Origin: Novosphingobium sp.
GTDB taxonomy: Bacteria; Pseudomonadota; Alphaproteobacteria; Sphingomonadales; Sphingomonadaceae
DNA length: 32,495 nucleotides
Direction of reading: 5' to 3'
Assembly (NCBI GenBank): GCA_029247785.1
Contig: JAQWKP010000038.1
Coordinates: forward strand, 1 to 32,495
Under the pieces are notes generated by a model. That model had not been told where the DNA came from. It was given only the letters and a program-made list of their open reading frames with translations, and ran no database searches. Shown in pieces: positions 22,185-30,845 of this stretch (position 1 is the stretch's first letter; the number at the start of each line of letters is the position of its first letter). The position numbers were made by a program, and so were the translations under genes.

Positions 22185-23201
22185 TCAACGCGGGGTCGCG
22201 TTGGCATCGTGGATCGCGTCGATTGCCTTCATTATGTCCTTGGGGAGAGTCAATCCCGCAGCAGCGATATTCTTTTCAAGCTGCGGCACTGAGCTGGCCG
22301 CCATCAACACGCTCGTCACGAAGGGCTTCTGGCAAGCGAAGGCCAAAGCCATATGCGCCGGCTCCATTCCCGCCGAGTGCGCCAATTCAACATAGGCAGC
22401 GACGGCGGCGCGCTTGCCGGGCGTCAGCATCGGGTGGTCCGCGCCCTCCTCCAGGTGCTTGCCGGTCAAGAGCCCGCGTGACAGCGGCGAATAGGTGATC
22501 AGGCCGAGCTGTTCGCGCATGACGATCTCGGCATGGCCCACCTCGATCTGACGGTCGAGCAGGCTGTAGCCGATCTGCAGTGAGGCGAGGCGGGGTCCCC
22601 TGCCCGCCTCGCCCAGCGCGACATAGCGCATCAGCCCCCAGGGCGATTCGTTGCTGACACCAAAGGCGCGGATCTTGCCCTCATCGACCAGCTCGCCCAG
22701 CGCATCCAGCGTCTGTTCGATCGGCGTCAGGTCAGGTGTGTCGGGAATGTGCGAGAAGCGCGAGCGCCACAAGGTGGTGATCGGTCGTTCGGGCCAATGC
22801 AGCTGATAGAGGTCGATGCAATCCGTGCCGAGCCGGCGCAAGCTGTCCTCCGCCGCCTGGCGGATATTCGCCCGATCAAGCTTGCGGTCCTCGCCCCTGA
22901 TATGCGTCATGTCGCCCGCCGCATTGCCCGGCCCGGCGACCTTTGTGGCGATCACCACCTTGCCCTCAAGCCCGCGCGCCTTGACCCAGCGCCCCAGGAT
23001 TTCTTCAGAGCGGCCCTGCGTTTCCGGACCCGTTGGCGTGGGGTAGTTCTCCGCCGTATCGAACAAGGTGATGCCGGCATCGTGGGCCATATCCATCTGG
23101 CGCATGGCGTCGTCCTCGGGAGTCTGGCCGCCGAAGGTCATCACCCCGAGGCCATAAGCGCTCACCTCGATGCCGCTATTTCCGAGCTTGCGATATTCCA
23201 T
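22185..23201 (-). CDS. Aldo/keto reductase, Tas-like
   Basis: A 338-residue NADPH-dependent aldo/keto reductase with strong likeness to Escherichia coli Tas. The tetrad is complete: Asp48 (LFDTAENYP), Tyr53, Lys87 (IATKVAGP) and His135 (LYQLHWPERP). Further shared blocks are the PETQGRSEEILG segment and GVSNESPWGLMRY. It would reduce a carbonyl or oxidise an alcohol in the cytoplasm; the substrate is unknown. ATG 23201 begins the family-like MEYRKLGNSG; the frame remains open to 23252. It ends 27 bases before the acyl-CoA dehydrogenase gene, so it is probably the first gene of that operon. Confidence 0.94.
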   Translation of the reverse strand: MEYRKLGNSGIEVSAYGLGVMTFGGQTPEDDAMRQMDMAHDAGITLFDTAENYPTPTGPETQGRSEEILGRWVKARGLEGKVVIATKVAGPGNAAGDMTHIRGEDRKLDRANIRQAAEDSLRRLGTDCIDLYQLHWPERPITTLWRSRFSHIPDTPDLTPIEQTLDALGELVDEGKIRAFGVSNESPWGLMRYVALGEAGRGPRLASLQIGYSLLDRQIEVGHAEIVMREQLGLITYSPLSRGLLTGKHLEEGADHPMLTPGKRAAVAAYVELAHSAGMEPAHMALAFACQKPFVTSVLMAASSVPQLEKNIAAAGLTLPKDIMKAIDAIHDANATPR

Positions 23202-23290
23202 GTTGTCGCTTTCCCTAGCCTCTTGCCCGACGCTAGCTTCCGGTCCACTCATAAGGCAATCGCCAATTGGGACGAGGAGGGAAACCGATC

Positions 23291-23833
23291 ATGAGTGACG
23301 ACATTGCCGCAATGGTCCGCGAGCTGAAAGACCGCCAGGAAATCTACGACTGCATCATGCGCTATAGCCGAGGCATCGACCGGCTGGATCGCGAAATGCT
23401 GCTGTCTGCCTATCACGAAGACGCGATCGACGACCATGGCGATACCTATATCGGTGGCGTCGAGGGCTTTGCCGATGCCGTCTTTGAGCTGCATGGCACA
23501 TATCAGGAGTTCACTCAGCACCACATCACCAACCACCGCTGCGATCTGGACGGCGATGTCGCCCATACCGAAAGCTATTACCTGTTCCGCTGCATCAACA
23601 AGGAAGCGCCCTGGTACAATACCGCGAGCGGACGCTATCTCGACCGCTTCGAGCGGCGCGACGGGCGCTGGGCCATCGCCGAACGCATCTGCCTGGTCGA
23701 AGCGCAGGACGAGATCTGGGGCCCGAACGGCAATGACGGCAGCTCCAAATATGTTCCGGCGAGCCGCAGCAAGGACGATGCGTCCTACCAGCGCCCGCTG
23801 ACAGTGGACCGCAGCCGGATGGGGAACGGCTGA
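23291..23833 (+). CDS. NTF2-like/SnoaL_4 family protein
   Basis: A 180-residue cone-fold protein of the SnoaL_4 type, a group that includes scytalone dehydratase and the bile-acid 7-dehydratase BaiE. MRYSRGIDRLD (23-33) contributes the early Asp30, and TQHHITNH (75-82) contributes His77/78, places that match a general acid-base pair in that group. A dehydratase or isomerase role fits but is inferred. GAGGAGGGAAACCGATC precedes ATG 23291. It is divergent from the aldo/keto reductase, and a crotonase gene follows on the same strand after a repeat-rich gap. Confidence 0.87.
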   Translation: MSDDIAAMVRELKDRQEIYDCIMRYSRGIDRLDREMLLSAYHEDAIDDHGDTYIGGVEGFADAVFELHGTYQEFTQHHITNHRCDLDGDVAHTESYYLFRCINKEAPWYNTASGRYLDRFERRDGRWAIAERICLVEAQDEIWGPNGNDGSSKYVPASRSKDDASYQRPLTVDRSRMGNG

Positions 23834-23844
23834 GGCAAGCTATG

Positions 23845-23957
23845 TCCCCTCCTCCTTGAGGGGGAGGATGGGTGGGGGTGTACGGCAGGCGTGGGACGCG
23901 AGACGTTGCGGCCTCGCTCCCCCTCTCCTCAATCCCCTCCCGGCCGTGGAGGGGAGG
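23845..23957. repeat. Intergenic CCCCTCC-type hairpin repeats
   Basis: Two hairpins close together: TCCTCC (23850-23855) pairs with GGAGGA (23863-23868), and CCCCTCC (23934-23940) pairs perfectly with GGAGGGG (23948-23954). The sequence style (CCCCTCC...GGGTGGGGGTG) is that of common intergenic repeats in sphingomonads. It lies between the NTF2-like and crotonase genes and may fold in the transcript. Confidence 0.6.
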
Positions 23958-23988
23958 ATTCGACCCTAACCTCCGCAAGGAAACATCC

Positions 23989-24777
23989 ATGTCCGTCACC
24001 TTCACCCAGCAAGACCACACAACGCTCATCACCATCGGCAGACCGGAAAAACGGGGCGCACTCAATGCAGCAGGCTATCGCGCGCTGGCCGAGGCATGGG
24101 ACCAGATCGCCACCACGCCCTCGGTACGTGTCGCGGTGCTGACCGGGACGGACGCCTCGTTCTGCTCCGGCTCAGACCTCACCAATTTCCTGCCCGATGC
24201 AGATGGCGCAAACTGCCAGGAGGAGATTGGCCGCTATGGCTCGCAGGCGGTGCTGCGCAATGTTGATTTCCCCAAGCCGATCATCGCAGCAGTTGGCGGA
24301 CCATGCATGGGAAGCGGCTTCGAAATGCTGCTCGCCACCGACATCCGCTATGCCACGCCAGACGCGGTGTTCGGCCTGCCCGAAGTTCGGCGCGGGCTGT
24401 TTTCAGGCGGCGCCAGCACCATCCGCCTGCCCCGCCAGATCCCCCACACACGCGCCATGGAAATCCTGCTGACAGGCCGCAAATTCTCCGCACAGGAAGC
24501 GCTTGACTGGGGCATCCTCACCGAGATCGTGCCGCGAGACGCCCTGCTCACCCGCGCCCTCGCCATGGCCAGTCAGATCGCCGCCAACTCCCCCACCGCC
24601 GTCCAGGCCACCAAGCGCTCGGCGCTGCTCGGCCAGCGCGGCGGGATGGATGAGGCTTACGAGATCGAACAGCAATGCGCGTTGAAGGTTTTCGGCGGCT
24701 CGGACGCCCATGAAGGCCCGCGCGCCTTTATGGAGAAGCGCGAACCGATTTGGGCTGAGGTGGGGGATGGGAATTGA
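23989..24777 (+). CDS. Enoyl-CoA hydratase/isomerase family protein
   Basis: A 262-residue crotonase. SFCSGSDLTNFLPDA (57-71) is in the oxyanion region; MGSGFEMLLATD (107-118) carries Glu112 and GLPEVRRGLFSGG (129-141) carries Glu132, so both catalytic Glu of hydratases are present. The ATG at 23989 follows AAGGAAACATCC; the longer open frame to 23872 runs through the repeat region and is not credible. It is transcribed away from the acyl-CoA dehydrogenase operon, and its substrate may differ from that of the crotonase at 19061. Confidence 0.92.
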   Translation: MSVTFTQQDHTTLITIGRPEKRGALNAAGYRALAEAWDQIATTPSVRVAVLTGTDASFCSGSDLTNFLPDADGANCQEEIGRYGSQAVLRNVDFPKPIIAAVGGPCMGSGFEMLLATDIRYATPDAVFGLPEVRRGLFSGGASTIRLPRQIPHTRAMEILLTGRKFSAQEALDWGILTEIVPRDALLTRALAMASQIAANSPTAVQATKRSALLGQRGGMDEAYEIEQQCALKVFGGSDAHEGPRAFMEKREPIWAEVGDGN

Positions 24778-24955
24778 GGTGGCTTGGCGCTAGCTGAACG
24801 TTGGGGGGTGACTAAACGGGCACTGCAATTCGCCTAGTTCGATGCAATTCTAGATTGCCTCAGCAATTCTTTACTCTGAGATCCATTATTCCACGCAAAC
24901 AAGATATAAGTTCTGAAAACCTCTTGATAAATTTTGGTACGCATCCGGTAGGGAA

Positions 24956-26182
24956 ATGAAAAAGCAGGCGCTTTCCGCAAGGCCAGAGAACAGGCACATC
25001 ATCCTGATCTGTGCGGTCGTACTGTTCGAATTCATATCATTCGGGATCGCCAATCCGATTCTGCCCCAGCTCATCGGAGACCTCAATCAAACGACCATCC
25101 CGACGGCGGCCTATGTTTTTGCGATTTTCCTGGTGTCCGACACGATCCATTTCTTCTGGGCACCCGCGCTGGGGACGTTGTCGGACAGGTTAGGGCGGCG
25201 CCGGATTCTTGTAGTGTCCGTCATCGGTCTGTCGATTGGCAGCACCACCCGGTTCTTCGCCGACCAGATCTACATTTTTCTACTCGTCAGCGTCGTGTAC
25301 GGCTTCGTTTCGGCGACTTTGTCCACGGCAATGTCCTCCGCTTCGGACGTGGCCGGTAAGGACAGACGAACGGTAGTTTTCGGCTGGATAACCGGCTGTG
25401 CGGTTTCCGGCTATACCATTGGTCCGATAATCGGCGGCATCGCCAGCGATTTCGACAACCGCCTGCCTTTTTTGATCGCTGCGATAATCGGTGTCTTGAA
25501 CCTGCTGTTCGTCGTGTTCTTCCTCAAGGAAACCCTGCCGCCCGAAAAGCGCCAAAAGAGAAGCATCGGTCTGAATTCCCTGCCGTTCGCCGCGATCGGC
25601 AGGCAACCCCGATACATCAAGATGATGTTGAGCCTGTTTTTCTTGTCTCACTTTGTCATGTCGATGCCGCACACTTTCGTCGTGATCTACTTGATCGACA
25701 GATTTTCCTGGTCCGGCACGATGATCGGTGCCGGCCTCGCCATGCATATGTTTGTTTCTGCCTTTGGCCAGCTGGTAATCTCGGGGTGGCTTTCGCGAAA
25801 ATGGAGTGAGCTGAAGGTCACCCTGGTTTCGATCGTAGTGAGCGCTATCTTCCTTATTCTTCTCGGATTGGGCGACCTTACGTTTATTATCCTGGCATCG
25901 TTCGCACTTTTCGGAATTATCGCGATGGTAATTCCGGCCAGCGCCAGCCTGATCAGCGTCAACACGCCTCCGGAAAATCAGGGAGAAATTCAGGGTGTCC
26001 TGGCAAGCATGATGGGGCTTTCGCGCATCGTCTCGTTCGGCGCGTTTGGTCCCGTATTTGCGATCGTCCTGGACCGATCGGCGTCGCCGCTATTCAGCGG
26101 CCTCCCATTTGTGTTTGTCGGGGTTAGCCTACTCATCTTCGTCGCCTGGGTGAGGAACCGCATTCCGCAGCAACCTGCTTGA
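24956..26182 (+). CDS. MFS transporter, TetA-like
   Basis: A 408-residue twelve-helix major facilitator. Motif A appears as GTLSDRLGRRRI (73-84) between helices two and three; a GYTIGPIIGG segment in helix five is the antiporter-type motif C, which points to proton-driven efflux of a drug or metabolite. Its codons are visibly richer in A/T and less biased than those of neighbouring genes, which suggests acquisition by transfer. The ribosome binding site at ATG 24956 is poor (AGGGA only two bases away). It lies alone between a crotonase and a convergent SDR gene. Confidence 0.9.
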   Translation: MKKQALSARPENRHIILICAVVLFEFISFGIANPILPQLIGDLNQTTIPTAAYVFAIFLVSDTIHFFWAPALGTLSDRLGRRRILVVSVIGLSIGSTTRFFADQIYIFLLVSVVYGFVSATLSTAMSSASDVAGKDRRTVVFGWITGCAVSGYTIGPIIGGIASDFDNRLPFLIAAIIGVLNLLFVVFFLKETLPPEKRQKRSIGLNSLPFAAIGRQPRYIKMMLSLFFLSHFVMSMPHTFVVIYLIDRFSWSGTMIGAGLAMHMFVSAFGQLVISGWLSRKWSELKVTLVSIVVSAIFLILLGLGDLTFIILASFALFGIIAMVIPASASLISVNTPPENQGEIQGVLASMMGLSRIVSFGAFGPVFAIVLDRSASPLFSGLPFVFVGVSLLIFVAWVRNRIPQQPA

Positions 26183-26209
26183 CCACAAGAACGCTGGTGG
26201 GGCGAGTTA

Positions 26210-26914
26210 TTACCAATCTTCCTGGAATGGCCGCACTTCTACTTCGAAGGACCATCCGGACCGATCCTGGCCATGCAGGCTTGCGGCAGTCGCGGCGATA
26301 GCTTCTGGATTGATGAAGAATTCATCGGGCTTGTCCGACATCGCCTGGCGCGCCCGGGGCATATCGACAATTCCGTCGACATTCATCAAGGCAACATGAA
26401 TGCCCTCGGGCCACAATTGCCTTGCCATGGACTGGGCGAGGCTGCGCTGCGCTGCCTTGGCTGCCGCGAATGCTGACGTCTGCACTTTCCCGCGATAGGC
26501 CGCTGTCGCGCTGGTGACGATGATTGATCCGGCTCCTCTGGCGCGCATTCCCGGCAAAACCGCTCTCGCAGAGGTCACAAGGCCGAGCGCGTTGACTTTC
26601 CAGCTGGTCTCGAAGGCAGCGAGATCGATCTCATCGAATGCGCCCCTCACTCCCGAACCAGCGTTGTAACAGAGCACATCGACAGCGCCCATTTCCTTCT
26701 CGATTTCTGCGAATGTCCGCTGGACCTCATCCGGATCCATAACGTCGCAGGCATAGGCACGGGCAGCCGGGCCGAGCTCTTTTTCGAGTTTCCTGGAATA
26801 TGAGAGGCTGCGAGAGACCATCGCGACCGCGTAATCGTCTTGCGCGAAACGCCGTGCCAGCGATGCACCGATTCCCGGCCCGACACCGACGACTGCGCAA
26901 ACACCTTTCGACAT
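26210..26914 (-). CDS. SDR-fold protein with Phe in place of the catalytic Tyr
   Basis: A 234-residue short-chain dehydrogenase fold. The cofactor loop GVGPGIG (10-16) and YNAG (83-86) are present, as are Ser135 and Lys153, but the Y-x3-K motif reads F149-AAA-K153. The same Phe is known to me in a branch of proteobacterial SDRs with an AFAAAK motif, so this is a family trait rather than a point mutation. Ordinary SDR chemistry would be weakened; a different role is possible. GGGGGAGAGG precedes the ATG. It lies 30 bases downstream of the dehalogenase operon on the same strand. Confidence 0.88.
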   Translation of the reverse strand: MSKGVCAVVGVGPGIGASLARRFAQDDYAVAMVSRSLSYSRKLEKELGPAARAYACDVMDPDEVQRTFAEIEKEMGAVDVLCYNAGSGVRGAFDEIDLAAFETSWKVNALGLVTSARAVLPGMRARGAGSIIVTSATAAYRGKVQTSAFAAAKAAQRSLAQSMARQLWPEGIHVALMNVDGIVDMPRARQAMSDKPDEFFINPEAIAATAASLHGQDRSGWSFEVEVRPFQEDW

Positions 26915-26944
26915 TAGCCTCTCCCCCTATTTCGACGAAACGCA

Positions 26945-27847
26945 CTAGCCGAAGTCATGGTGCAGTCGCCGCAACTCCCGGACAAAATCCGCTAGGGCCT
27001 TGCCGATTGCGTCGGGGCTGTCTTCCTGGATGAAATGCAGGCCGGCCACTTCCACTTCGCGCTGGTTAGGCCAGCTGCGGCAGAAATCGTAGGCGGGCCC
27101 CTTGATGAGAACGCCGGGCTCGGCCTTGACCAGCAACTTGGGTGTGTCGCTGGCGCTCAGCCAATTGCCGTAGTCTTCGACGATGGGCGTCACTTCGTTC
27201 GGCTGGCTCGCCAGAGGCACCTGGCGCGGCCAGCTCAGTGTTGGGCGGCGGTCCTCGCCGGGGTTGCGGAATGGGCGACGGTATTCGTCCATTTCCGGCT
27301 CGCTCAGGGTGCGGATGATAGACATCGGCATGCGCTGTTCGACGAAGGCGTTGTTTTCCAGCATCATGATCTCGCCCTGCTCGGTGCGGATGCCGGAGGC
27401 GGATGTCGCGTGTTTGGTGGTGGGGTCGATCTTCACCGGCTGGACGATGCTTTCCATGTAGCAAATGCCCTGCACCCTCTCGCGGTGCTGATTGGCCCAG
27501 TCGAAGCCGAGCACCGAACCCCAATCGTGGATCACGAAGATCACCCGGTCACCGAGCTTGAGCTTGTCCCACAGGCGAAACAGGAAATCGCGCTGCTCGA
27601 TATAGCCATAACGGTCCGGCCCCGATGGCGACAGCTTGTCCGAATCGCCCATGCCGATCAGGTCGCAAGCGATCAGCCGGCCCAACCCCTCGCAATGCGG
27701 CATTATATTTCGCCACAGGTAGGATGAGGTGGGATTGCCATGCTGGAAGACAATCGCGTCGCCCTCGCCCTCATCGATATAGGCCATGCGATAGCCATCG
27801 ATATCGAGGTATTTCTTTTCGGCATAGGGCTTGGTGCTGATGGTCAT
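26945..27847 (-). CDS. Haloalkane dehalogenase, LinB-like (HLD-II)
   Basis: A 300-residue alpha/beta hydrolase that follows LinB of Sphingobium over its whole length. The catalytic pentad is in the LinB positions: Asn38 (HGNPTSS) and Trp109 bind halide, Asp108 (IHDWGS) is the nucleophile, Glu132 (YMES) the acid, and His271 ([11 protein letters not shown]) the base, one off from LinB numbering. It should convert a haloalkane to alcohol and halide. The first cap stretch (134-158) is quite unlike LinB, so the substrate range may differ. ATG 27847 lies four bases after the stop of the alcohol dehydrogenase gene, so it is probably translated by coupling. Confidence 0.93.
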   Translation of the reverse strand: MTISTKPYAEKKYLDIDGYRMAYIDEGEGDAIVFQHGNPTSSYLWRNIMPHCEGLGRLIACDLIGMGDSDKLSPSGPDRYGYIEQRDFLFRLWDKLKLGDRVIFVIHDWGSVLGFDWANQHRERVQGICYMESIVQPVKIDPTTKHATSASGIRTEQGEIMMLENNAFVEQRMPMSIIRTLSEPEMDEYRRPFRNPGEDRRPTLSWPRQVPLASQPNEVTPIVEDYGNWLSASDTPKLLVKAEPGVLIKGPAYDFCRSWPNQREVEVAGLHFIQEDSPDAIGKALADFVRELRRLHHDFG

Positions 27848-27851
27848 GAGG

Positions 27852-28877
27852 TCAAAACGCCACGCAGACCTTCTGCGCCTCGTTCGACATGCTGCCCTTG
27901 GCCAGCGCTTCGGTGATGTCGTCGACGCCATATTCGTGAGTGACCAGCGAGGCGATGTCGAAGCGGCCCGATTTCATCATCGCAACGATGTCAGGCAGTG
28001 CATCCTCGATGGCGATATTACCGCAGCCGCCGATATGCTGATTGCCGTAACACACCGCCAGCGCATCCAGCGTGATCGGCTGGTGATGAACGCCAACGAT
28101 GGCAAGGCGCGCATCGCGGCCTGCCAGCATCGCGAAATTGTCGATCGAGACCTGCATGCCGATTGCGTCGAGATAGAGCCCGGCGCTGCAACGCTCGCCG
28201 AAGAAGCTCTGCTCCGAACCGAACTCGGCGAAGGCCTTTTCCTTCAAATCTTCCTTGGTCGGGTTGCAGGTGATCAGGCCGAAGCTTCGGGCGTTCTCCA
28301 GCCGGAATTCGGAGAGATCAACCACCATCACCTTGTCGCAGCCATACCACTTCATCATAATCGCCGCCGACATGCCAATGATGCCTGCGCCGAACACGAT
28401 GGCGCTCTTGCCCGGACCAGGCTCAAGGCTCGCCGCCCCTCTTGTGCCAACCACGAAGGGTTCGAACAGCACGGCTGCTTTCACCGGAATGTCGTTGTCG
28501 ATCTTGAGCACCGAATAGCCGACTTCGCATTGCGGGATACGGATGAATTCGGAAAAGCCGCCAACCGTGGCCATGCGGTTCATGTCGCGCAGGGCCTGAC
28601 CCTGATTGACGAAGACATGATCACCAAGCTCCAGCCCGGTGACGTTCTTGCCCATCTCGATCACTTCGCTGAGCGCCTCATGGCCGAACTCATGATCCTG
28701 CCAGATCATGTGCTCGTCGCCTCCGTGATTCCAGGCATAGATGTCAGAGCCGCATACCCCGCACATCAGATTGCGCACGATGGCATCATCGTCGCCGCAT
28801 TCGGGATAGGGCTTGTCGATGATATCGACACTCTCGGGGCCACGATAGATTGCCGCCTTGTAGCTTTCAGGCTTCAT
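27852..28877 (-). CDS. Zinc-dependent alcohol dehydrogenase (MDR family)
   Basis: A 341-residue medium-chain dehydrogenase. The catalytic zinc ligands are visible: Cys42 (VCGSD), His66-Glu67 (FGHEA) and Glu139 (LFEPFVVG), the last as in sorbitol dehydrogenase. The four-Cys structural zinc lobe is missing. GAGIIG (163-168) is the NAD-binding loop. It oxidises an alcohol in the cytoplasm; with the LinB-like enzyme four bases downstream, the alcohol may be the product of dehalogenation. ATG 28877 is preceded by GAGGAG at seven bases; a GTG at 28892 is the longest reading. Confidence 0.92.
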   Translation of the reverse strand: MKPESYKAAIYRGPESVDIIDKPYPECGDDDAIVRNLMCGVCGSDIYAWNHGGDEHMIWQDHEFGHEALSEVIEMGKNVTGLELGDHVFVNQGQALRDMNRMATVGGFSEFIRIPQCEVGYSVLKIDNDIPVKAAVLFEPFVVGTRGAASLEPGPGKSAIVFGAGIIGMSAAIMMKWYGCDKVMVVDLSEFRLENARSFGLITCNPTKEDLKEKAFAEFGSEQSFFGERCSAGLYLDAIGMQVSIDNFAMLAGRDARLAIVGVHHQPITLDALAVCYGNQHIGGCGNIAIEDALPDIVAMMKSGRFDIASLVTHEYGVDDITEALAKGSMSNEAQKVCVAF

Positions 28878-29028
28878 GCCTCTTCTCCTCACCTCGGCGT
28901 TTTTCGAAGCCTAGCGCGACGGGCCACTACCCGGCAAGCAGGATCGCGGGCTGGCGTTGGCGGCTCGTCGATGTAGGATGAAGCGCGATCAGCGGCTGCA
29001 ATGCAGCAACCGGAAGGACGAATTGAAT

Positions 29029-29277
29029 ATGCTCAACATCATCGGCGCGATTTTCAGCGGCCTCATCATCGGCATATTGGCGAGGTTCTTCTATTTCGGC
29101 GAAGTTCCGATGAGCCTGATCTCGACAATCCTGCTGGGCATCGGCGGATCGTTGCTCGCCGGGCTGGTAACGAGCCGGGGCAGCAAGGAGTTTCATCGCG
29201 CAGGCTGCCTCGCCTCGATCTTGGGCGCGGTGGTGCTGATCTTCATCGGCCGCCAGCTCGGCCTGGGCGGGGGCTAA
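29029..29277 (+). CDS. GlsB/YeaQ/YmgE-like small membrane protein
   Basis: An 82-residue protein with three membrane helices (about 4-20, 28-47 and 60-76) and the Gly-rich GxIxGILAR and LLGIGGSLLAG segments of the transglycosylase-associated/YeaQ family. The function is unclear; members are often stress-induced. ATG 29029 follows AAGGA. A NrtS-like gene follows after 27 bases in the same direction. Confidence 0.82.
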   Translation: MLNIIGAIFSGLIIGILARFFYFGEVPMSLISTILLGIGGSLLAGLVTSRGSKEFHRAGCLASILGAVVLIFIGRQLGLGGG

Positions 29278-29304
29278 CGAAGAGGGGCTGACGGCAGAAA
29301 GACA

Positions 29305-29541
29305 ATGACAACAGCGCGCGAAGCTCTCAGGCAGACATTCAGCGGTCGCATCCTGCGGCGCTCACTGATTGTCGCACTGGTCGTCGGCACCATCCTCAAC
29401 GCGATCAACCAGGGGCCGGAGATCTTCGGCGGAGAGGATGTGGCGGTCTGGAAGCTGCTGCTGACCTTCTGTGTGCCGTTCCTGGTCGCAAGCTTTGGTG
29501 CCTTTTCGGCGCTTGCAGCTGCCAGTGTGCGTGACGACTGA
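29305..29541 (+). CDS. nrtS: NrtS-like nitrate/nitrite transporter
   Basis: A 78-residue protein with two membrane helices (about 18-35 and 49-70). The block GTILNAINQGPEIFGG followed by WKLLLTFCVPFLVASFGAFSA is the hallmark of NrtS, a small nitrate/nitrite transporter family. No other nitrogen gene is near. It is convergent with the PPK2 gene, with 6 bases between stops. The family name is moderately sure; transport by this protein is inferred. Confidence 0.75.
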   Translation: MTTAREALRQTFSGRILRRSLIVALVVGTILNAINQGPEIFGGEDVAVWKLLLTFCVPFLVASFGAFSALAAASVRDD

Positions 29542-29547
29542 ACTCGC

Positions 29548-30645
29548 TCAATCGCCAGTCTTGCCGAAGTCGAATTCCTCGCGTTCGTGAATGATGTTTG
29601 CGCGACCGACAAGCAGATCATCGACCCGGCCGATACGATCCGTGTCCTTGCCCGTATAGGGCATCGAATGCAGCACATAACGCATCGCATTGAGCCGCGC
29701 GCGCTTCTTGTCATCGCTCTTGATCACGGTCCAGGGGCTGTCTGCAGTGTCGGTGTGAAAGAACATCGCTTCCTTGGCTCGGGTATAGTCGTCCCACTTG
29801 TCGAGCGAGGCCATGTCGATCGGCGATAGCTTCCATTGCTTGAGCGGGTGAACCTTGCGTTCCTTGAAGCGCCGGCGCTGTTCCTGCCGGCTTACCGAGA
29901 ACCAGAACTTGATGAGGTGAATACCGCTCCTGACCAGATTGCGCTCGAACTCCGGTGCCTGGCGCAGGAATTCGGTATATTCGTCGTCGGTGCAAAAACC
30001 CATCACCCGCTCGACACCGGAACGATTGTACCAACTGCGGTCAAACATCGCGATCTCGCCGGTCGTCGGCAGATGCTCAACATAGCGCTGAAAATACCAT
30101 TGGCCGCGCTCAACTTCACTCGGCTTATCGAGAGCGACAACGCGCGCACCGCGCGGGTTCAAATGTTCCATCAGACGCTTGATCGTGCCGCCCTTGCCGG
30201 CAGCGTCGCGTCCTTCAAACAAGATCACCAGTCGCTGCTGCGATTCCCTGATCCACTGCTGCAGCTTGAGCAGCTCAGTCTGGAGGATAAACTTGTCCCG
30301 CTCGTAATCCTTGCGCAGCATCTTGTACTTGTAAGGATAGCCGCCTTCTCGCCAGTCCTGTGCAAGCGCGTCGCTGGTCTTCCGCGGCTTACCTGGCGGC
30401 TTGGGCAGGCCAAGGTAACCCCGCATCAGCGCTGCATCATCAGGCGCGGCGCCCGAAATGATTGCATCGATGCCGTCGCTTACACCAGGACCACCGCTCT
30501 CGGTAATCTCGGAAAGAGCCTCACGCTCGCTTTCCTGCGCTGAAACGGTCCGCTCCTTGGCAAGGCCCTGCTCAAGCGGATCGCCGCTGTCATTCGCACT
30601 CTTCGCCTGCTTTGCCCGGCGTGTACCCCTGCCTGCAGTTGCCAC
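29548..30645 (-). CDS. ppk2: Polyphosphate kinase 2
   Basis: A 365-residue polyphosphate:nucleotide phosphotransferase. The first 90 residues are a low-complexity extension; the kinase core has Walker A EGRDAAGKGG (144-153), Walker B MFDRSWYNRSGVERVMGF (Asp202) and the lid region with RRRFKERKVHPLKQWKLSP. The single-domain form points to PPK2, which uses polyphosphate to make GTP/ATP or the reverse. The start is a GTG at 30645 preceded by GGGAGG at five bases. It is transcribed alone. The family call is firm; the subclass is not determined. Confidence 0.95.
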   Translation of the reverse strand: MATAGRGTRRAKQAKSANDSGDPLEQGLAKERTVSAQESEREALSEITESGGPGVSDGIDAIISGAAPDDAALMRGYLGLPKPPGKPRKTSDALAQDWREGGYPYKYKMLRKDYERDKFILQTELLKLQQWIRESQQRLVILFEGRDAAGKGGTIKRLMEHLNPRGARVVALDKPSEVERGQWYFQRYVEHLPTTGEIAMFDRSWYNRSGVERVMGFCTDDEYTEFLRQAPEFERNLVRSGIHLIKFWFSVSRQEQRRRFKERKVHPLKQWKLSPIDMASLDKWDDYTRAKEAMFFHTDTADSPWTVIKSDDKKRARLNAMRYVLHSMPYTGKDTDRIGRVDDLLVGRANIIHEREEFDFGKTGD

Positions 30646-30845
30646 CGCAACCTCCCGTTATCAAACATGCCTCAATCCGCTTGGCGCGGACTCGCGTGGT
30701 TATCCTGACACATAAGCCGCCAATAAAGCGTACATCGCTCTTGGCCTACGAGTCGGACCAGCTTTCAGTATCCGTTGATGCCAGACAAGGAGTCAAACGG
30801 AGAGAATTGCACTCCTGTTGCGTCTGACGCAACTGTCGAGTGACC

